Source: Paenarthrobacter nitroguajacolicus JCM 14115 (GTDB lineage Bacteria > Actinomycetota > Actinomycetes > Actinomycetales > Micrococcaceae). From it: a stretch of DNA of 40,794 nucleotides. Shown here piece by piece: positions 9,296 through 19,334 of the stretch (the stretch's first letter is position 1; every line of letters begins with the position of its first letter). The notes beneath the pieces were generated by a model. It was not told the DNA's origin. It worked only from the letters and a program-made list of their open reading frames with translations, and made no database searches. Location of the stretch: contig BBFS01000040.1 in the NCBI GenBank assembly GCA_001313365.1, positions 1 through 40,794 of the forward strand. Reading direction: 5' to 3'. The translations under genes were made by a program, and so were the position numbers.

Positions 9296-10280
9296 ATGCT
9301 GAAATATCTGATGAAGCGGTCGGGCATCTACCTGATCATGATCTTCCTGACCACGAGTGCGGGTTACTTCCTTGCGGTCTCGTCGTTGAAACCCGCAGTG
9401 CTCGAGCAGGAAAAGATCCCGAGGCCAACCCCCCCTGAACAAGTAGCTGCTTCTTTTCGGGGACTCGGGCTGGATCCGGATTTGAACCCTTGGGAACGGT
9501 ACATTCAGTGGCTGTGGGGCATCGTCACCCGCTGGGACTGGGGCCGCAGCCCGAACGGCGCGTTCGTCAACGCCGAATTCGCGGACCGCGTGATGGTCTC
9601 CACCCGGCTGTTCATCGCCTCGATCATCCTCACCCTGGTCATCGGCGTAGCTCGGTGTCTACTCCGCCGCCCGCCAGTACAAGTTCCAGGACCGCGCCAT
9701 CACGTCCTACAGCTACCTGGTGCACATCCTCCCTGCACCCATCGCGTACTTCCTGGTGCAGCTCGGTGCCATCAGCATCAACGAGGCGGTCGGTGAGCGC
9801 ATCTTCTTCGTCACGGGAATTTCGACGCCGGGAATTGAGCCGGGCTGGCCGGCTTTCGTTGACCTGGTGGCCCACTACGCCGTGCCAACTTTCGCGATGA
9901 CCATCTTCGGTTGGGCCGGTTACCAGATCGCGCAGCGGCAGTACCTCCTGGACAACGTCAATGCCGACTTCGTCCGCACTGCCCGCGCCAAGGGACTGAC
10001 GCGAAACCAAGCCATCAGGAAGCACGCCCTGCGCGTCTCCTTCATTCCGGTGGCGCAGAGTATCGCCTTCACCATCCCGGCCATCTTCACGGGTGGCTTC
10101 TTCGCGGAGGCCATCTTCGCCTGGCCGGGCATCGGTCTCTGGAGCATCCAGGCCATCAGCCTCCAGGACGTCAATGTCGCCACCGCCACGCTGGCCTATG
10201 GCTCAGTGATCTTCGCGATCGGCGCCATCCTTGCCGACTTCGCCACCACGCTGGTCGATCCACGAGTGAGGGTCCAGTAA
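9296..10280 (+). CDS. ABC importer permease, DppB/OppB type, frame broken
   Basis: Inner-membrane permease of a peptide/nickel-class (family 5) importer, about 325 residues. The N-terminal helix IYLIMIFLTTSAGYFLAVS is followed by a periplasm-side domain with GLGLDPDLNPWERYIQWLWG, typical of DppB relatives. Then come FIASIILTLVIGV and further helices. The EAA loop that docks on the ATPase is visible as FVRTARAKGLTRNQAIRKHA (about 9967-10026), followed by FTGGFFAEAIFAWPGIGLWS. A single break near 9652 (one base lost in GTAGCTCGG) separates the first helices from YSAARQYKFQDRAITSY. ATG 9296 is the proposed start. The stop overlaps the next ATG (TAATG). First gene of a four-gene operon. Confidence 0.9.
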
Positions 10281-11239
10281 TGACCAACATCATTGATCCC
10301 ATTGCGGAAATCGACGAGGCCCGGGTAGCTGACCAGGACGTCGTCATCGGGAAGTCACGGATCATCTTCCGTCGCTTCATGCGGAACCGGACCGCCGTCG
10401 CCGGCTTGTTCATCTTCCTTGCGCTGTTCCTCTTCTCGATCTTTGGCGGGTTCCTGACTTCGTGGGACAAAGACACCCTTGATCCGTTGAACATCGGCAT
10501 GCCACCGTCGCCAGACCACTTGCTGGGGGACCACCCAGGCCGGCATCGACCTCATGGCGCTCATTGTGGACGGCACCCGGACGTCCATTCTTATCGGCCT
10601 GATCGTGGGCGGCGTTTCCGTCCTGATTTCGGCGGTATACGGCTGCACCATGGCGTTCTTCGGGGGGGCAAGGTGGACGCCACCATGCTGTTCATCCTTG
10701 AAGCGCTCATCATGATGCCCGCCATCCTGGTGGTCGCCGTCGCCACCAGCGGAAGCGGCGGCCTGAAAGATCTCCCAGCTGGCTCCTGCTGATCGTCGTG
10801 TTGCTCTTCTTCAGCTGGATGGGCACCGCCCGCCTGGTGCGCTCACTGTCCATGTCCCTGATGCAGCGTGATTACGTCAAAGCCGCCAAGTACATGGGTG
10901 TCCCGTCCCGGCGCATCGTGTGGCGCCACCTCGTCCCGAATATCGGCTCGCTGCTGGTCCTCGACTTCACCCGTGGCATCACCGGTGCGATCCTCGCCGA
11001 AGTCGCGTTCTCCTTCATCGGAATCGGCATCAAGCTCCCGGACGTCAGCTTGGTGTCCTGATCGGCCAAGCGACGGGCCAGGTGTCCTCCTTCCCTTGGA
11101 TGTTCTGGGTTCCGCTGACCGTCATGTTCCTGTTGACCGGTTCGCTGGCATGATGAACGACGGACTCCGTGACGCTTTCGACCCAAGCTCCAGTTCAATT
11201 GGCCGGGCGAAGACCAAGACCGCAAAGGCTGGCAAATGA
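10280..11239 (+). CDS. ABC importer permease, DppC/OppC type, frame broken
   Basis: Second permease of the importer, about 320 residues. It starts MTNIIDPIAEIDEARVADQD and has the N-terminal cytosolic segment IIFRRFMRNRTAVAGLFIFL seen in DppC proteins. Then come DHLLGTTQAGIDLMALIVDG and TRTSILIGLIVGGVSVLISA (after a break near 10530), MLFILEALIMMPAILVV, and the EAA loop YVKAAKYMGVPSRRIVWRHL (about 10874-10932). Breaks lie near 10530, 10665-10780, 11058 and 11150. The C-terminus is a charged tail ([16 protein letters not shown]). The stop overlaps the ATPase ATG as ATGA. It forms the channel with the preceding permease. Confidence 0.9.
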
Positions 11240-13395
11240 GCACCAACATCACTCCCGTCGAGCGGCTCCGCGACGCTGGACTCTACGCTCCCGGCGACGC
11301 CGTCCTCAGCATTCGCGACCTCAACGTCCGCTTCAACTCCGAAAACGGTGTGGTCCATGCTGTCCGCGGCGTCGACTTCGACCTCATGCCTGGCAAGACC
11401 TTAGGCATTGTGGGTGAGTCCGGTTCCGGCAAGTCCGTCACGTCCATGGCCATCATGGGACTCCTCCCGGAAACCGCGGACATCAGCGGCTCCGTGCGCT
11501 TCAAGGGCAAGGAACTCCTGGCCTCAGCGACAAAGCCATGTGCAAGCACCGCGGCAGTGACATCGCATGGTGTTCCAGGACCCGCTGTCCTCGCTGACTC
11601 CCGTCTACACGGTGGGCAACCAGATCATCGAGGCCCTCACAGTCCACAACCCCCACCATGAGCAAGCAGGCCAAAGAAGCCCGCGCCGTCGACCTTTTGC
11701 GCATGGTGGGCATCCCGAGCCCCAAGGACCGCCTGAAAGCCTTCCCGCACGAGTTCTCCGGCGGCATGCGGCAGCGCGTCATGATCGCCATCGCCATCGC
11801 CAACGATCCGCGGGTACTCATCGCGGATGAACCCACGACGGCGCTGGACGTCACCATCCAGGCGCAGGTGCTGGAAGTCCTGCACACCGCGCAGGAGGAG
11901 ACCGGCGCCGCCGTCGTCATGATCACGCACGACCTCGGCGTCGTAGCCGGCATGGCTGACGACATCATGGTCATGTACGCCGGTAAGCCGGTGGAAACCG
12001 GAACTGTGGAGGACATCTACTACAACCCGCGGATGCCGTACACGCTGGGCTTGCTCGGCGCTGTTCCGCGCGTGGACACCGCCACCCGGCAGTCGCTGGT
12101 TCCCATCGAGGGAACACCGCCCAACCTGGCGTTGCCGGTGACTGGATGTTCGTTCGCGGCCCGCTGCCCGCTGGTCAGCGACGCCTGCCTGCACGGCGAG
12201 CCGGAGCTCATCACCGTCCCCGGTGTTGAGGGCCGGACGCTGGGGCACAAGGCAGCCTGCATCAAAGCTAACGAACTGTCCGGCAACGCTGACGCCCACA
12301 AGATTTTCCACGCACCGCCCAAGCCGGTTTCAAAGTTCGACGGCGTCGCTCGCGTCGAGCGCGAAAAGGTCCTGGAACTCAAAGACGTGAAAAAGCACTT
12401 CCCGCTGCTCAAGGGTGCCTTGATCAAGCGACGGATCGGCACGGTGAAGGCCGTGGATGGCTTGAGCTTCGATATCCGCGAAGGCGAGTGCGTTTCGATT
12501 GTGGGGGGAGTCCGGCTGCGGCAAGACCACCACACTCCTGGAAATCATGGAGTTCCACCCGGACCAGGTTGGCGAAGTGGTCATCGGCGGCGTCAGCAAC
12601 AAAGTCGCCACGGACCATAAGACCAAGATGGCCATGCGCAAGGAAATGCAGATGGTGTTCCAAGACCCCACGGGTGCCTTGGATCCGCGTTTCACTGTGT
12701 ACGAGGTCCTTGCTGAGCCGCTGGAAAACCTCGGGATGCCCAAGGCCGCCATCAGGAAACGCATCATGGAACTCATGAAGCTTGTGGGCCTGCAGCCTGA
12801 CCACGTCAACCGCTTCCCCAACCAGTTCTCCGGCGGGCAGCGGCAGCGCATCGGTATCGCCCGGGCACTCGCGGTCAATCCGAAGCTCGTGGTGCTGGAC
12901 GAACCGGTCTCTGCGCTGGACGTGTCCGTGCAGGCCGGAGTCATCAACCTGCTGGACAAGCTCCGCGCTGAGTTGGGCTTGAGCTACCTGATGGTGGCCC
13001 ACGACCTCTCCGTTGTCCGCCACATCTCAGACCGTGTCGCCGTGATGTACCTCGGAAAAATCGTGGAAACCGGCGATGTGGACGACGTCTTCGACAACCC
13101 GCGCCACCCTTACACGCGGGCCTTGCTGTCAGCGATCCCGGTTCCGGACCCCAATCTGGAACGGACCCGCGAACGCATCATCCTGCAGGGCGACCTACCC
13201 AGCCCGCTTGATGCTCCCAAGGGATGTAATTTTGCGACCCGTTGTCCCGTGTTTGCCGCATTACCTGCCGCAAAGCAGGAGAAGTGCCTTACTCTGGAGC
13301 CGCCACTGGCTTCGGAGAAGGGGGACACACAGGACTTCGCATGCTTCTTCCCGGACGGAGAGATAGATGCCGACATGCTGGTGGTGCATGCCTGA
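11236..13395 (+). CDS. Fused double-domain ABC ATPase (DppD-DppF type), frame broken
   Basis: One polypeptide of about 715 residues with two complete oligopeptide-type ATPase domains. Domain 1: Walker A GESGSGKS (about 11413-11436), signature SGGMRQR (about 11758-11778), Walker [13 protein letters not shown] (about 11815-11850) and the H-loop MITHDL. Its C-terminal oligopeptide-transporter region has the Cys cluster [14 protein letters not shown] (about 12147-12188). Domain 2: Walker A after the break at 12503 (GESGCGKT), signature SGGQRQR, Walker [13 protein letters not shown] and MVAHDL, with a second Cys motif CNFATRCP. Breaks lie near 11515, 11570, 11655 and 12503 (G6 for G5). Homologous fusions exist (GsiA, YejF types). 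It powers the two permeases before it. Confidence 0.93.
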
Positions 13396-13471
13396 CGACA
13401 TATGACGCATCGATTGAAACCCTGTTATTCAACTCGCAAAGATTTCCAGTCGTAAACATGAAGGGCAAACC

Positions 13472-15210
13472 ATGAAAAAATACACGACGATCGGTGGCGT
13501 AGCGCTCGCAGCAGCGCTTACGCTGACCGCTTGCGGCGGGGGGGAACGCCGTCGGGTCCGGCCTCGCAGAAGGCCGAAGAAGCAGGCGGTGACATCAGCA
13601 AGCTGATCAGCGTCAACGCCAAGGAAGTGAAAGACCTGGAGCCGGGCGGCACCGTCACCCTACCAACCGTGGATCTCGGGCCGGATTTCAACAATAGTTC
13701 CAACGTCGGGAACAGTGGCCCCCCCACCGCAGCTGTGTGACTCCAGTCAATCCGGCGGGCCTTAGCAGCGGCGGGATCGGCGGTTGCTGGAAGCTGGACT
13801 TTGACGGCAAGGCTGAGCCGAACAAGGACTTCTGCGAAGAGGTGAAGAGCGAAGTCAAGGACGGTAAACAGACCATCACTATTAAGGTCAACGACAAGGC
13901 AACCTGGAACGACGGTACGCCTATCGACGTCAAGACGTTCGAGAACACCTGGAAGATGTCCCGCGGCGAAGATAAGGCGATTGACATCGTCAACCCGGGA
14001 GCATATCCGTTTGTTGAATCAGTCAAAGCTGGTGCCAACGACAAGGAAGTCATTGTCACCACTACGCAGCCGGTCTATCCCCCTTGAGGATCTCTTCTTC
14101 GGACTGATCCACCCTGCCGTCAACACGGCGGAAATCTTCAACAATGGCTTTGCGGGCAACATGCACCCTGAATGGATGGCCGGCCCGTTCAAGGTGGAAA
14201 ACTACGACACCACCGCCAAGACCGTCACCATGGTTCCCAACGACAAGTGGTGGGGGGGTCAAAAGCCTGTCCTGGACAAGATCATTTGGCGCCAGATGGA
14301 ACCTAGCGCAACCATCGCCGCCTTCAAGAACGGCGAAATTGATGCTACTGACGCTCGCTCCCTGAGCCGCTACAAGCAGCTTGAAGGAACCAAGAACGCC
14401 GAGGTTCGCCGCGGTCAGCGACTGTTCGCCGGTGGTCTCAACCTCAATGCCGAGCGTCCGGCCCTCGCCGATGTGGCCGTCCGGAAGGCGATCTTCACGG
14501 CCGTGGACCGAAAAGCTCTCCGAGATGTTCAGTTCAATGGCCTGAACTGGTCCGAGGAAAGCTCGGGCTCCATGATGCTCATGCCGTTCTCCGAGTACTA
14601 CCAGGACAACTACCCCGTGAAGGACGCGGACGCTGAGGCCGCCAAGAAGGTCCTCACCGACGCGGGTTACACTGCCAATGACAAGGGCATCATGGCCAAG
14701 GACGGCGTCCCCCCCGTAACTTTCAAGGTGACTTACTTTGGAGAGGATCCCACACGGGCAGCCGTCTCACAGACCCTGCAGAAGCAGCTACAGGCAGCGG
14801 GCATGGATGTCGCGGTTGAGCAGCGCGGTGACGCGGACTTCCAGAAGGTTCTGGGGTCGCGGGAGTTTGACCTGACTATTTCGGGCTACACGGTTGGCCC
14901 GGATGCGACCAGCGGCGTCAAGCAGTTCTACGACTCAACCACCAACGAGAACAAACTCGGCGATGCTGAGCTGGACGCTGAAATCAAGCGCCTGGCAACC
15001 ATTGCTGATAACAAAGAGCGCAACAAGGCCGCCATGGAGGTAGAGAAGAAGCACATGGAGAAGTACTTCTCCATGGGTACCCTACTGAACGGCCCGGAGA
15101 TCCAGTTCGTTCGGACAGGCCTGGCCAACTACGGTCCGTCCCTGTTCAAGAGCAACTCCAATGTTCCGGACTGGACCACCATCGGTTGGGAAAAGGGCGC
15201 CAAGAAGTAG
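13472..15210 (+). CDS. Family 5 solute-binding lipoprotein of the ABC importer, frame broken
   Basis: Extracellular substrate-binding protein of about 570 residues. MKKYTTIGGVALAAALTLTA precedes the lipobox Cys (about residue 21). The SBP_bac_5 domain is clear: ITIKVNDKATWNDGTPIDVK (about 13875-13935), FAGNMHPEWMAGPFKVENYD (about 14148-14208), IDATDARSLSRY, VRKAIFTAVDRKAL, and the C-terminal FDLTISGYTVG (about 14865-14900). Breaks are at the G7 near 13537, near 13735 and at the C5 near 14089 (VYPLEDLFFG needs C4). It is the last gene of the importer operon. Peptides are the usual ligand of such systems, but the sequence does not fix it. Confidence 0.92.
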
Positions 15211-15247
15211 CCCCCCCAGGCTGTAGTTTCCGAAAGTGTAGTTTCCT

Positions 15248-15301
15248 GAAGGCCGGGAACTTCCTTGAACCTGTAATGGGTTCGGGAGGTTCCCGGCCTT
15301 C
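15248..15301 (+). terminator. Terminator hairpin of the ABC importer operon
   Basis: GAAGGCCGGGAAC (15248-15260) and GTTCCCGGCCTTC (15289-15301) are perfect 13-bp inverted arms, extended imperfectly by CTTCC/GGAGG. It lies 38 bases after the binding-protein stop. There is no long T-tract. Confidence 0.65.
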
Positions 15302-15306
15302 GCCGT

Positions 15307-15392
15307 CCCCCAACGCTCGCTCACGTCCCGGGTGTTTCACCCCAACGCTCGCTCACGTCCCGCGCCCTTCACCCCAACGCTCGCTCACCCGG
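15307..15392 (+). repeat. Three-copy 32-bp tandem repeat
   Basis: The core CCCAACGCTCGCTCAC begins at 15309, 15341 and 15373, exactly 32 bases apart. The first two copies extend through GTCCCG and end in TTCACC; the third diverges after CTCACC. It lies between the importer terminator and the oxidoreductase start. It is noncoding on both strands as far as I can see. Confidence 0.8.
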
Positions 15393-15449
15393 TGATAGAG
15401 GGTTGGCGTGAAAGGCTATTACGTGAGAGAGGATCGGTAGCCTAGGGTC

Positions 15450-16509
15450 ATGACTTCCCAGCCGATCCGTACCGCCGTCGCAGGTTTTGGCCTCTCCGGC
15501 AGCGTCTTCCACACGCCCTTCATCGCCAGCAACCCCCCCGCGTACGAGCTCGCCGTCATCGCAACTTCGGACGAGGCGCGCCAGACGAAAGCGAAAGAGC
15601 GCTACCCGGCAACGCAGATCGTCAACACCCCCCCTCAAGACATCCTGCACTGGCCGACCAACTGGACCTCATCGTCCTGGGCACCCCCGCCCGCAACCCA
15701 CTTCCCCCCCCTAGCGAAAGCTGCGCTGGAAGCCGGGCTGGACGTCGTCGTCGATAAACCGTTCACGGTCCGCAGCGCCGAGGGCGAGGAGCTGATTCAG
15801 CTGGCTGCGAAGCTGGGCCGCGTCCTCACCGTGTACCAAAACCGGCGCTGGGACGGTGACTCGCTCACCGTGAAAAAACTGCTCGACGCCGGAACGCTGG
15901 GTACCGTGACCAGGTTTGAGGTGGGCATGGAGCGCTGGGCGCCGGAGATCGCCAAGGCTGGAAAGCCAGTGCCACGGCGGAAGACGGCGGTGGTGTCCTG
16001 TTCGATCTCGGCACGCACGTCCTTGATCTCACTCTCCGGTTCTTTGGGCCGGCCACCGTCACCTTCGCAGAAATCACGGCCCGCCGCCCCCCAGGAAAGC
16101 GCCGACGACGACGTTTTCCTGGCACTCCAGCATGAGTCGGGCGTGGTCAGCCACGTCACCATCAACCTCAACAGCCACCTCCATGGCCCGCGCTTCCGCA
16201 TCCTCGGCACGGAAGGTGGCTTCGTGAAGTTCGGCACCGACCCACAGGAGCCCTACGTGCTGCGCGGTGGGTTGCCTAAGGACGCGGAGTACGGCGTCGA
16301 GCCTCCAGAAAACCACGGCACGCTGGAACGGAACGGGCAGCGCACCACCATCCCCCCCACAGAGCGAGGCGCCTACCCCCGAGTTCTACCGCATGCTGGC
16401 GGAAAAGCTCGACGGCGGCGGCACCGCCTCCGCACTTCCAGTACCGGTGGATCCGGCCGACTCCGTTGCGGTGCTGAAGCTGATTGAGCAGGCTAGGGCG
16501 CTGGCGTAA
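15450..16509 (+). CDS. Gfo/Idh/MocA-family NAD(P)-dependent oxidoreductase, frame broken
   Basis: Two-domain dehydrogenase of about 350 residues. The N-terminal Rossmann fold has TAVAGFGLSGSVFHTPFIAS (about 15468-15527) with the dinucleotide Gly loop. The family EKP-type motif is DVVVDKPFTVRSAEGEEL (about 15742-15795), and QNRRWDGDSLTVKKLL opens the C-terminal substrate domain. HLHGPRFRILGTEGGFVKFG and the terminal PVPVDPADSVAVLKLIEQA complete the fold. Breaks lie near 15645 (one G lost), 15690-15700, 15965, 16085 and 16375 (C5 for C4 in AYPEFYRML). Sugar or inositol derivatives are typical substrates; nothing here chooses one. The 3' end overlaps the opposing gene by 17 bases. Confidence 0.88.
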
Positions 16510-16972
16510 CGTCCGCGCTGGCAACCAGCGAATAGATGGCCTTGAGATCGCTATTGTCTTCAATCGGCTGACAACTCCCGGTCAACTGGACGACATCAGC
16601 TGCGGCGTCTTGGTGGACCACCGTGACGGCCGTGAACTGCGCCAGCGAACCTGCCTGTGGGTGCGTGTAGCGTGCCTCGCGCACGTGCCAATCCCGGCCA
16701 TTGATAACCACTGGCTCCGTGGCGAGCAGGACGGCGTCCGGCAAGGCGTCCAGGAACGAGTCCACGGATGCAGCGATATCCCGCAGCTGGTAGCCAGGCA
16801 AGCGGCGGGACACGGAGATCACCACATTTGCCGTGTAGCGACCTTCGGCGGCCGGGGCCATCAGGGCACCCAAGGCATCGGGGACCACTTGATGTGTCCA
16901 ACCGGATGGTGGATTGAGTTTGATGGTGGGGTAGGCGGGGAAAGATGCGGACGGGAAAACCTGTTGCGACAT
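16493..16972 (-). CDS. Small LpqN/DcrB-like protein next to the WXG100 fusion gene
   Basis: Intact 159-residue protein without signal peptide. The pattern YPTIKLNPPSGWTHQVVPDA, then ANVVISVSRRLPGYQLRDIA with SVDSFLDALPDAVLL, and later HVREARYTHPQAGSLAQFTA resembles the LpqN/DcrB/PsbP-like fold: an alpha-beta protein with Gly-Trp after the first strand and amphipathic helix in the middle. LpqN-type proteins in mycobacteria bind type VII secretion-linked proteins, and here the gene sits 32 bases behind the WXG100 fusion gene, so a secretion-chaperone or binding role is plausible but inferred. Confidence 0.6.
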   Translation of the reverse strand: MSQQVFPSASFPAYPTIKLNPPSGWTHQVVPDALGALMAPAAEGRYTANVVISVSRRLPGYQLRDIAASVDSFLDALPDAVLLATEPVVINGRDWHVREARYTHPQAGSLAQFTAVTVVHQDAAADVVQLTGSCQPIEDNSDLKAIYSLVASADVTPAP

Positions 16973-17004
16973 TGGAGCTTCCGGCGGTGGTGGGGTGGCG
17001 AAGG

Positions 17005-18334
17005 TCAGTTGTTCAGGAAGTCGACGAATCCGGTCACGGAATCCACTAGTCCTTTGGGGGCTGAGGGTGATCTGGCCACCCGCACCCAGTCCCAGTTCGG
17101 CGGTGAGCTTGGCTCCCGCGCCAGAGTGAGCCCGTCTTCATCCACGGAAGCCGTAAAGAAGTGACCCTCACCCGCTCCGGCGGCCACCGTCGCGTTGAAC
17201 GTCAGTGTTTGGCCCAGGACTTCGACATAGCGGCTCCCTGTCAGCTCCGCACCCGCTCCTGCGCTGAACGCAGTGCCTGAGACATCGCGGCCTTTGACGC
17301 TGATTTCGCCTTCACCGGCGCTGGCCCAGGCCCCCGGCGCGGAATTCTCCACCTTGCCCCAAGGCGAACAGCCCGCCAGCGAACTCGGTCTTGTTGTCCA
17401 CTGTGAGTTTTTGACCCGCGAAGCCCTCACCACCAGCCGAAAACAGAAAGGGGGGGCTGCTCGCGTTGGCGTGTGCGCTCGCCTCGACTCCAGTCATTGC
17501 ACGCGTCGTGGAGGTGTTGCTGACCCAGCCGTCAAAGAAGTCGGATCGTATGGTGGTGACGTTTTCCGCGCCAGCGAACGCTTCACCGTTAACGTGGGCA
17601 TTGGGAAGTCCGAGTCCGAATGGCACACTGGCCTCGAACTCGCCGTCCGCGCGGGCGCCGACGAACGTTTCGTTGGTGACAGTTGTCGTGCCGGGCCCGA
17701 ACCCGGTCTCTGCCGTCCAGGTCATTTCACCTCCGGTAGACGCCTCGCCGGATCCTCCGAACGCGATGCCGCCGGGACCAACGGAGCCGTGGGTTTCGCC
17801 CGTTGCTTGACTGTCGATTGAACCGCTGCCTTCCACGGTGACGGGGCCGTAGCTGGTGGGATCAAAAGTAAACCCTGGTGCCCCAGGGGGGGTGCTCTTT
17901 CCCTGCCCTGTGGAAGGTCCCCCCCGTTGAGCCCTCCTCCGGGGGGGCTGCCCGTGGAAGCTTGTTCCTGCTGCTCTGCGTTGAGTTTCAGGGCGCGGGC
18001 ATTGGTGCGCAGGCAAGAAGCTGCTGCTCCCAATCGTCCCTGCAGGTCGCTCTGCCACCGGCTTCTGAACTGGTCGGCGTCATTCCCCCCGCCAGAAGTT
18101 GCCGTTCTGAATCAGCGCATTGAGCTGTTGTTGAAGCTTGGTGATCTTCTCCGCCTCGGAGTCCATCACGGCCGAAAGTCGTCGGAGATCTCCGACGTCC
18201 GCGCCCACCAATCCCTGTCCCACTAGGTACCCAACCCCCATTACGTATCCCCTGACGTAGTGATATGTCGATCGCCGGGCATCCAACGGGCCAGGCGTTT
18301 CCTGAGCATAGTTGGCTACGTCGGACGCGGCCAT
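17005..18334 (-). CDS. WXG100-like N-terminal domain fused to a large Gly-rich putative secreted domain, frame broken
   Basis: About 440 residues. The N-terminal 110 residues are a helical hairpin of WXG100 type: MAASDVANYAQETPGPLDAR, a helix with MDSEAEKITKLQQQLNALIQ, then the turn FWRGNDADQFRSRW (break at the G6 near 18085), then ALKLNAEQQEQAS. After a linker comes a Gly/Ala/Thr-rich beta-type region with repeating phrases such as GEASTGGEMTWTAETGFGPG, TTTVTNETFVGARADGEFEA and GAGAELTGSRYVEVLGQTL, ending GLVDSVTGFVDFLNN. No nuclease or other catalytic motif is recognised. WXG100 fusions are typical type VII (ESX) substrates, but no secretion-machine gene lies in the window. Breaks lie near 17355, 17445, 17885-17945 and 18085. 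Confidence 0.65.
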
Positions 18335-18525
18335 GGGGGGGACCTCTCACCAGTGTGGATAAAGAGCAGCACGCCAAAGCCCTGAAAAAGAATTTTGGAC
18401 AACGCGTAACCTCACCGACGCCGCGAACGATGTAAGGGGAGTGCGGGCACGTCCGCACGCTGATCATCCGGTCGCGACCCAACCGCGGCCGGGGGCAATC
18501 CCAAAATCGTTTGTCGGAGGGTTTC

Positions 18526-19263
18526 ATGTCCTTGTTCACTATCCTTGCCACCAGCAAAGTCGCCGCGGGCGTCCTGGCTGCCGGAGCTGTAGCTGCCGGT
18601 GGAACCGGCGTCGCTGCCTTCAATGGCGCGCTTCCCACCGGAATCCAGCAATCCGCGCATGACCTCGTTGGCGCACCGGCCCCTGTTGCTGAGAAGGCCG
18701 CTGAAGCAGCCGATGCAGCCGAAACCGCCAAGACCAAGGCAACTGACGCCGTCGAGACCGCGCAGGCAACTGCAACCGAGGCCGCTGAAGCCGGCCAGGC
18801 CAAGCCGCCGACGCCGTGTCCGATGCCAAAGCAACGGTGGAAGACGCCACCTCCCCGGAGGCTTTTGGCCTCTGCACCGCACTCCTCAATGGCGGCCTGA
18901 AGTCTGACGCCAAGTCCCCCGGCTTCGAGTCCTTGACCATTGCTGCCGGTGGCGAAGAAGGTGGAGGCGCACTGCGAGGCTGTGGTGGAGGCGGGTAAGG
19001 CTGCCGGCCTGAAGGCTGACGGTTCGGCGACGGCAGAGGCCGACGTCGATGCTGCCGTGACGTCCGAACTGCCGGCAACGCCTGCTGTTCCTGCAGTGCC
19101 CGCTGTGCCGGGAGTTCCTGCCGTTCCCGCGACGCCCGCTGTCCCCCCCGCAGTGCCTGCCGTCCCCCCCGTGACGCCTGAGCTGCCGACACAGGTACCC
19201 ACCGACGTTCCGGCTGCACCCCCCTCGATTCTGTCCGCTAAGCAAGCAGCGGTTACGGTTTAA
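18526..19263 (+). CDS. Ala/Pro-rich protein with N-terminal membrane-exit segment, frame broken
   Basis: ATG 18526 follows GGAGG at a good distance. MSLFTILATSKVAAGVLAAG begins a hydrophobic segment through VAAGGTGVAAFNGALP, then an Ala/Glu/Thr-rich helical stretch (ADAAETAKTKATDAVETAQA). A Cys-containing module follows (GLCTALLNGGL ... SPGFESLTIAAG ... VEAHCEAVVEAG), where two Cys may form a disulphide outside the cell. The C-terminus is a PAVPAV-type repeat (about 19075-19170). Breaks lie near 18800 and 18955. The function is unknown. It stands directly before an ECF sigma factor, and the gene two downstream has a similar membrane-exit module. Relatives appear in other Arthrobacter next to sigma factors, to my recollection. 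Confidence 0.6.
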
Positions 19264-19267
19264 GGGC

Positions 19268-19299
19268 GGGGGCTCCTTGGCTTAGGACAAGGAGCCCCC
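19268..19299 (+). terminator. Terminator or attenuator hairpin before the sigma gene
   Basis: GGGGGCTCCTTG (19268-19279) pairs perfectly with CAAGGAGCCCCC (19288-19299) over an 8-base loop. It lies immediately after the stop at 19263 and 36 bases before the sigma-factor start, so it may end or attenuate the first transcript. Confidence 0.65.
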
Positions 19300-19334
19300 C
19301 CGCTACGTAGTGTGTGGGACGGAGGCATCCACGG

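Noticed and set aside
12424..13023. Long open frame of 199 codons opposite the second ATPase domain
   Set aside because: It mirrors the codon pattern of the ATPase on the other strand, has no motif and no start context. Likewise the long opposite frames at 2146-2985, 24300-25217, 31094-32026 and 11637-12311.
15307..15392. Tandem repeat as a small CRISPR array
   Set aside because: Period is only 32 bases with the core filling about half of it and near-identical remainder; there are no spacers and no cas genes.
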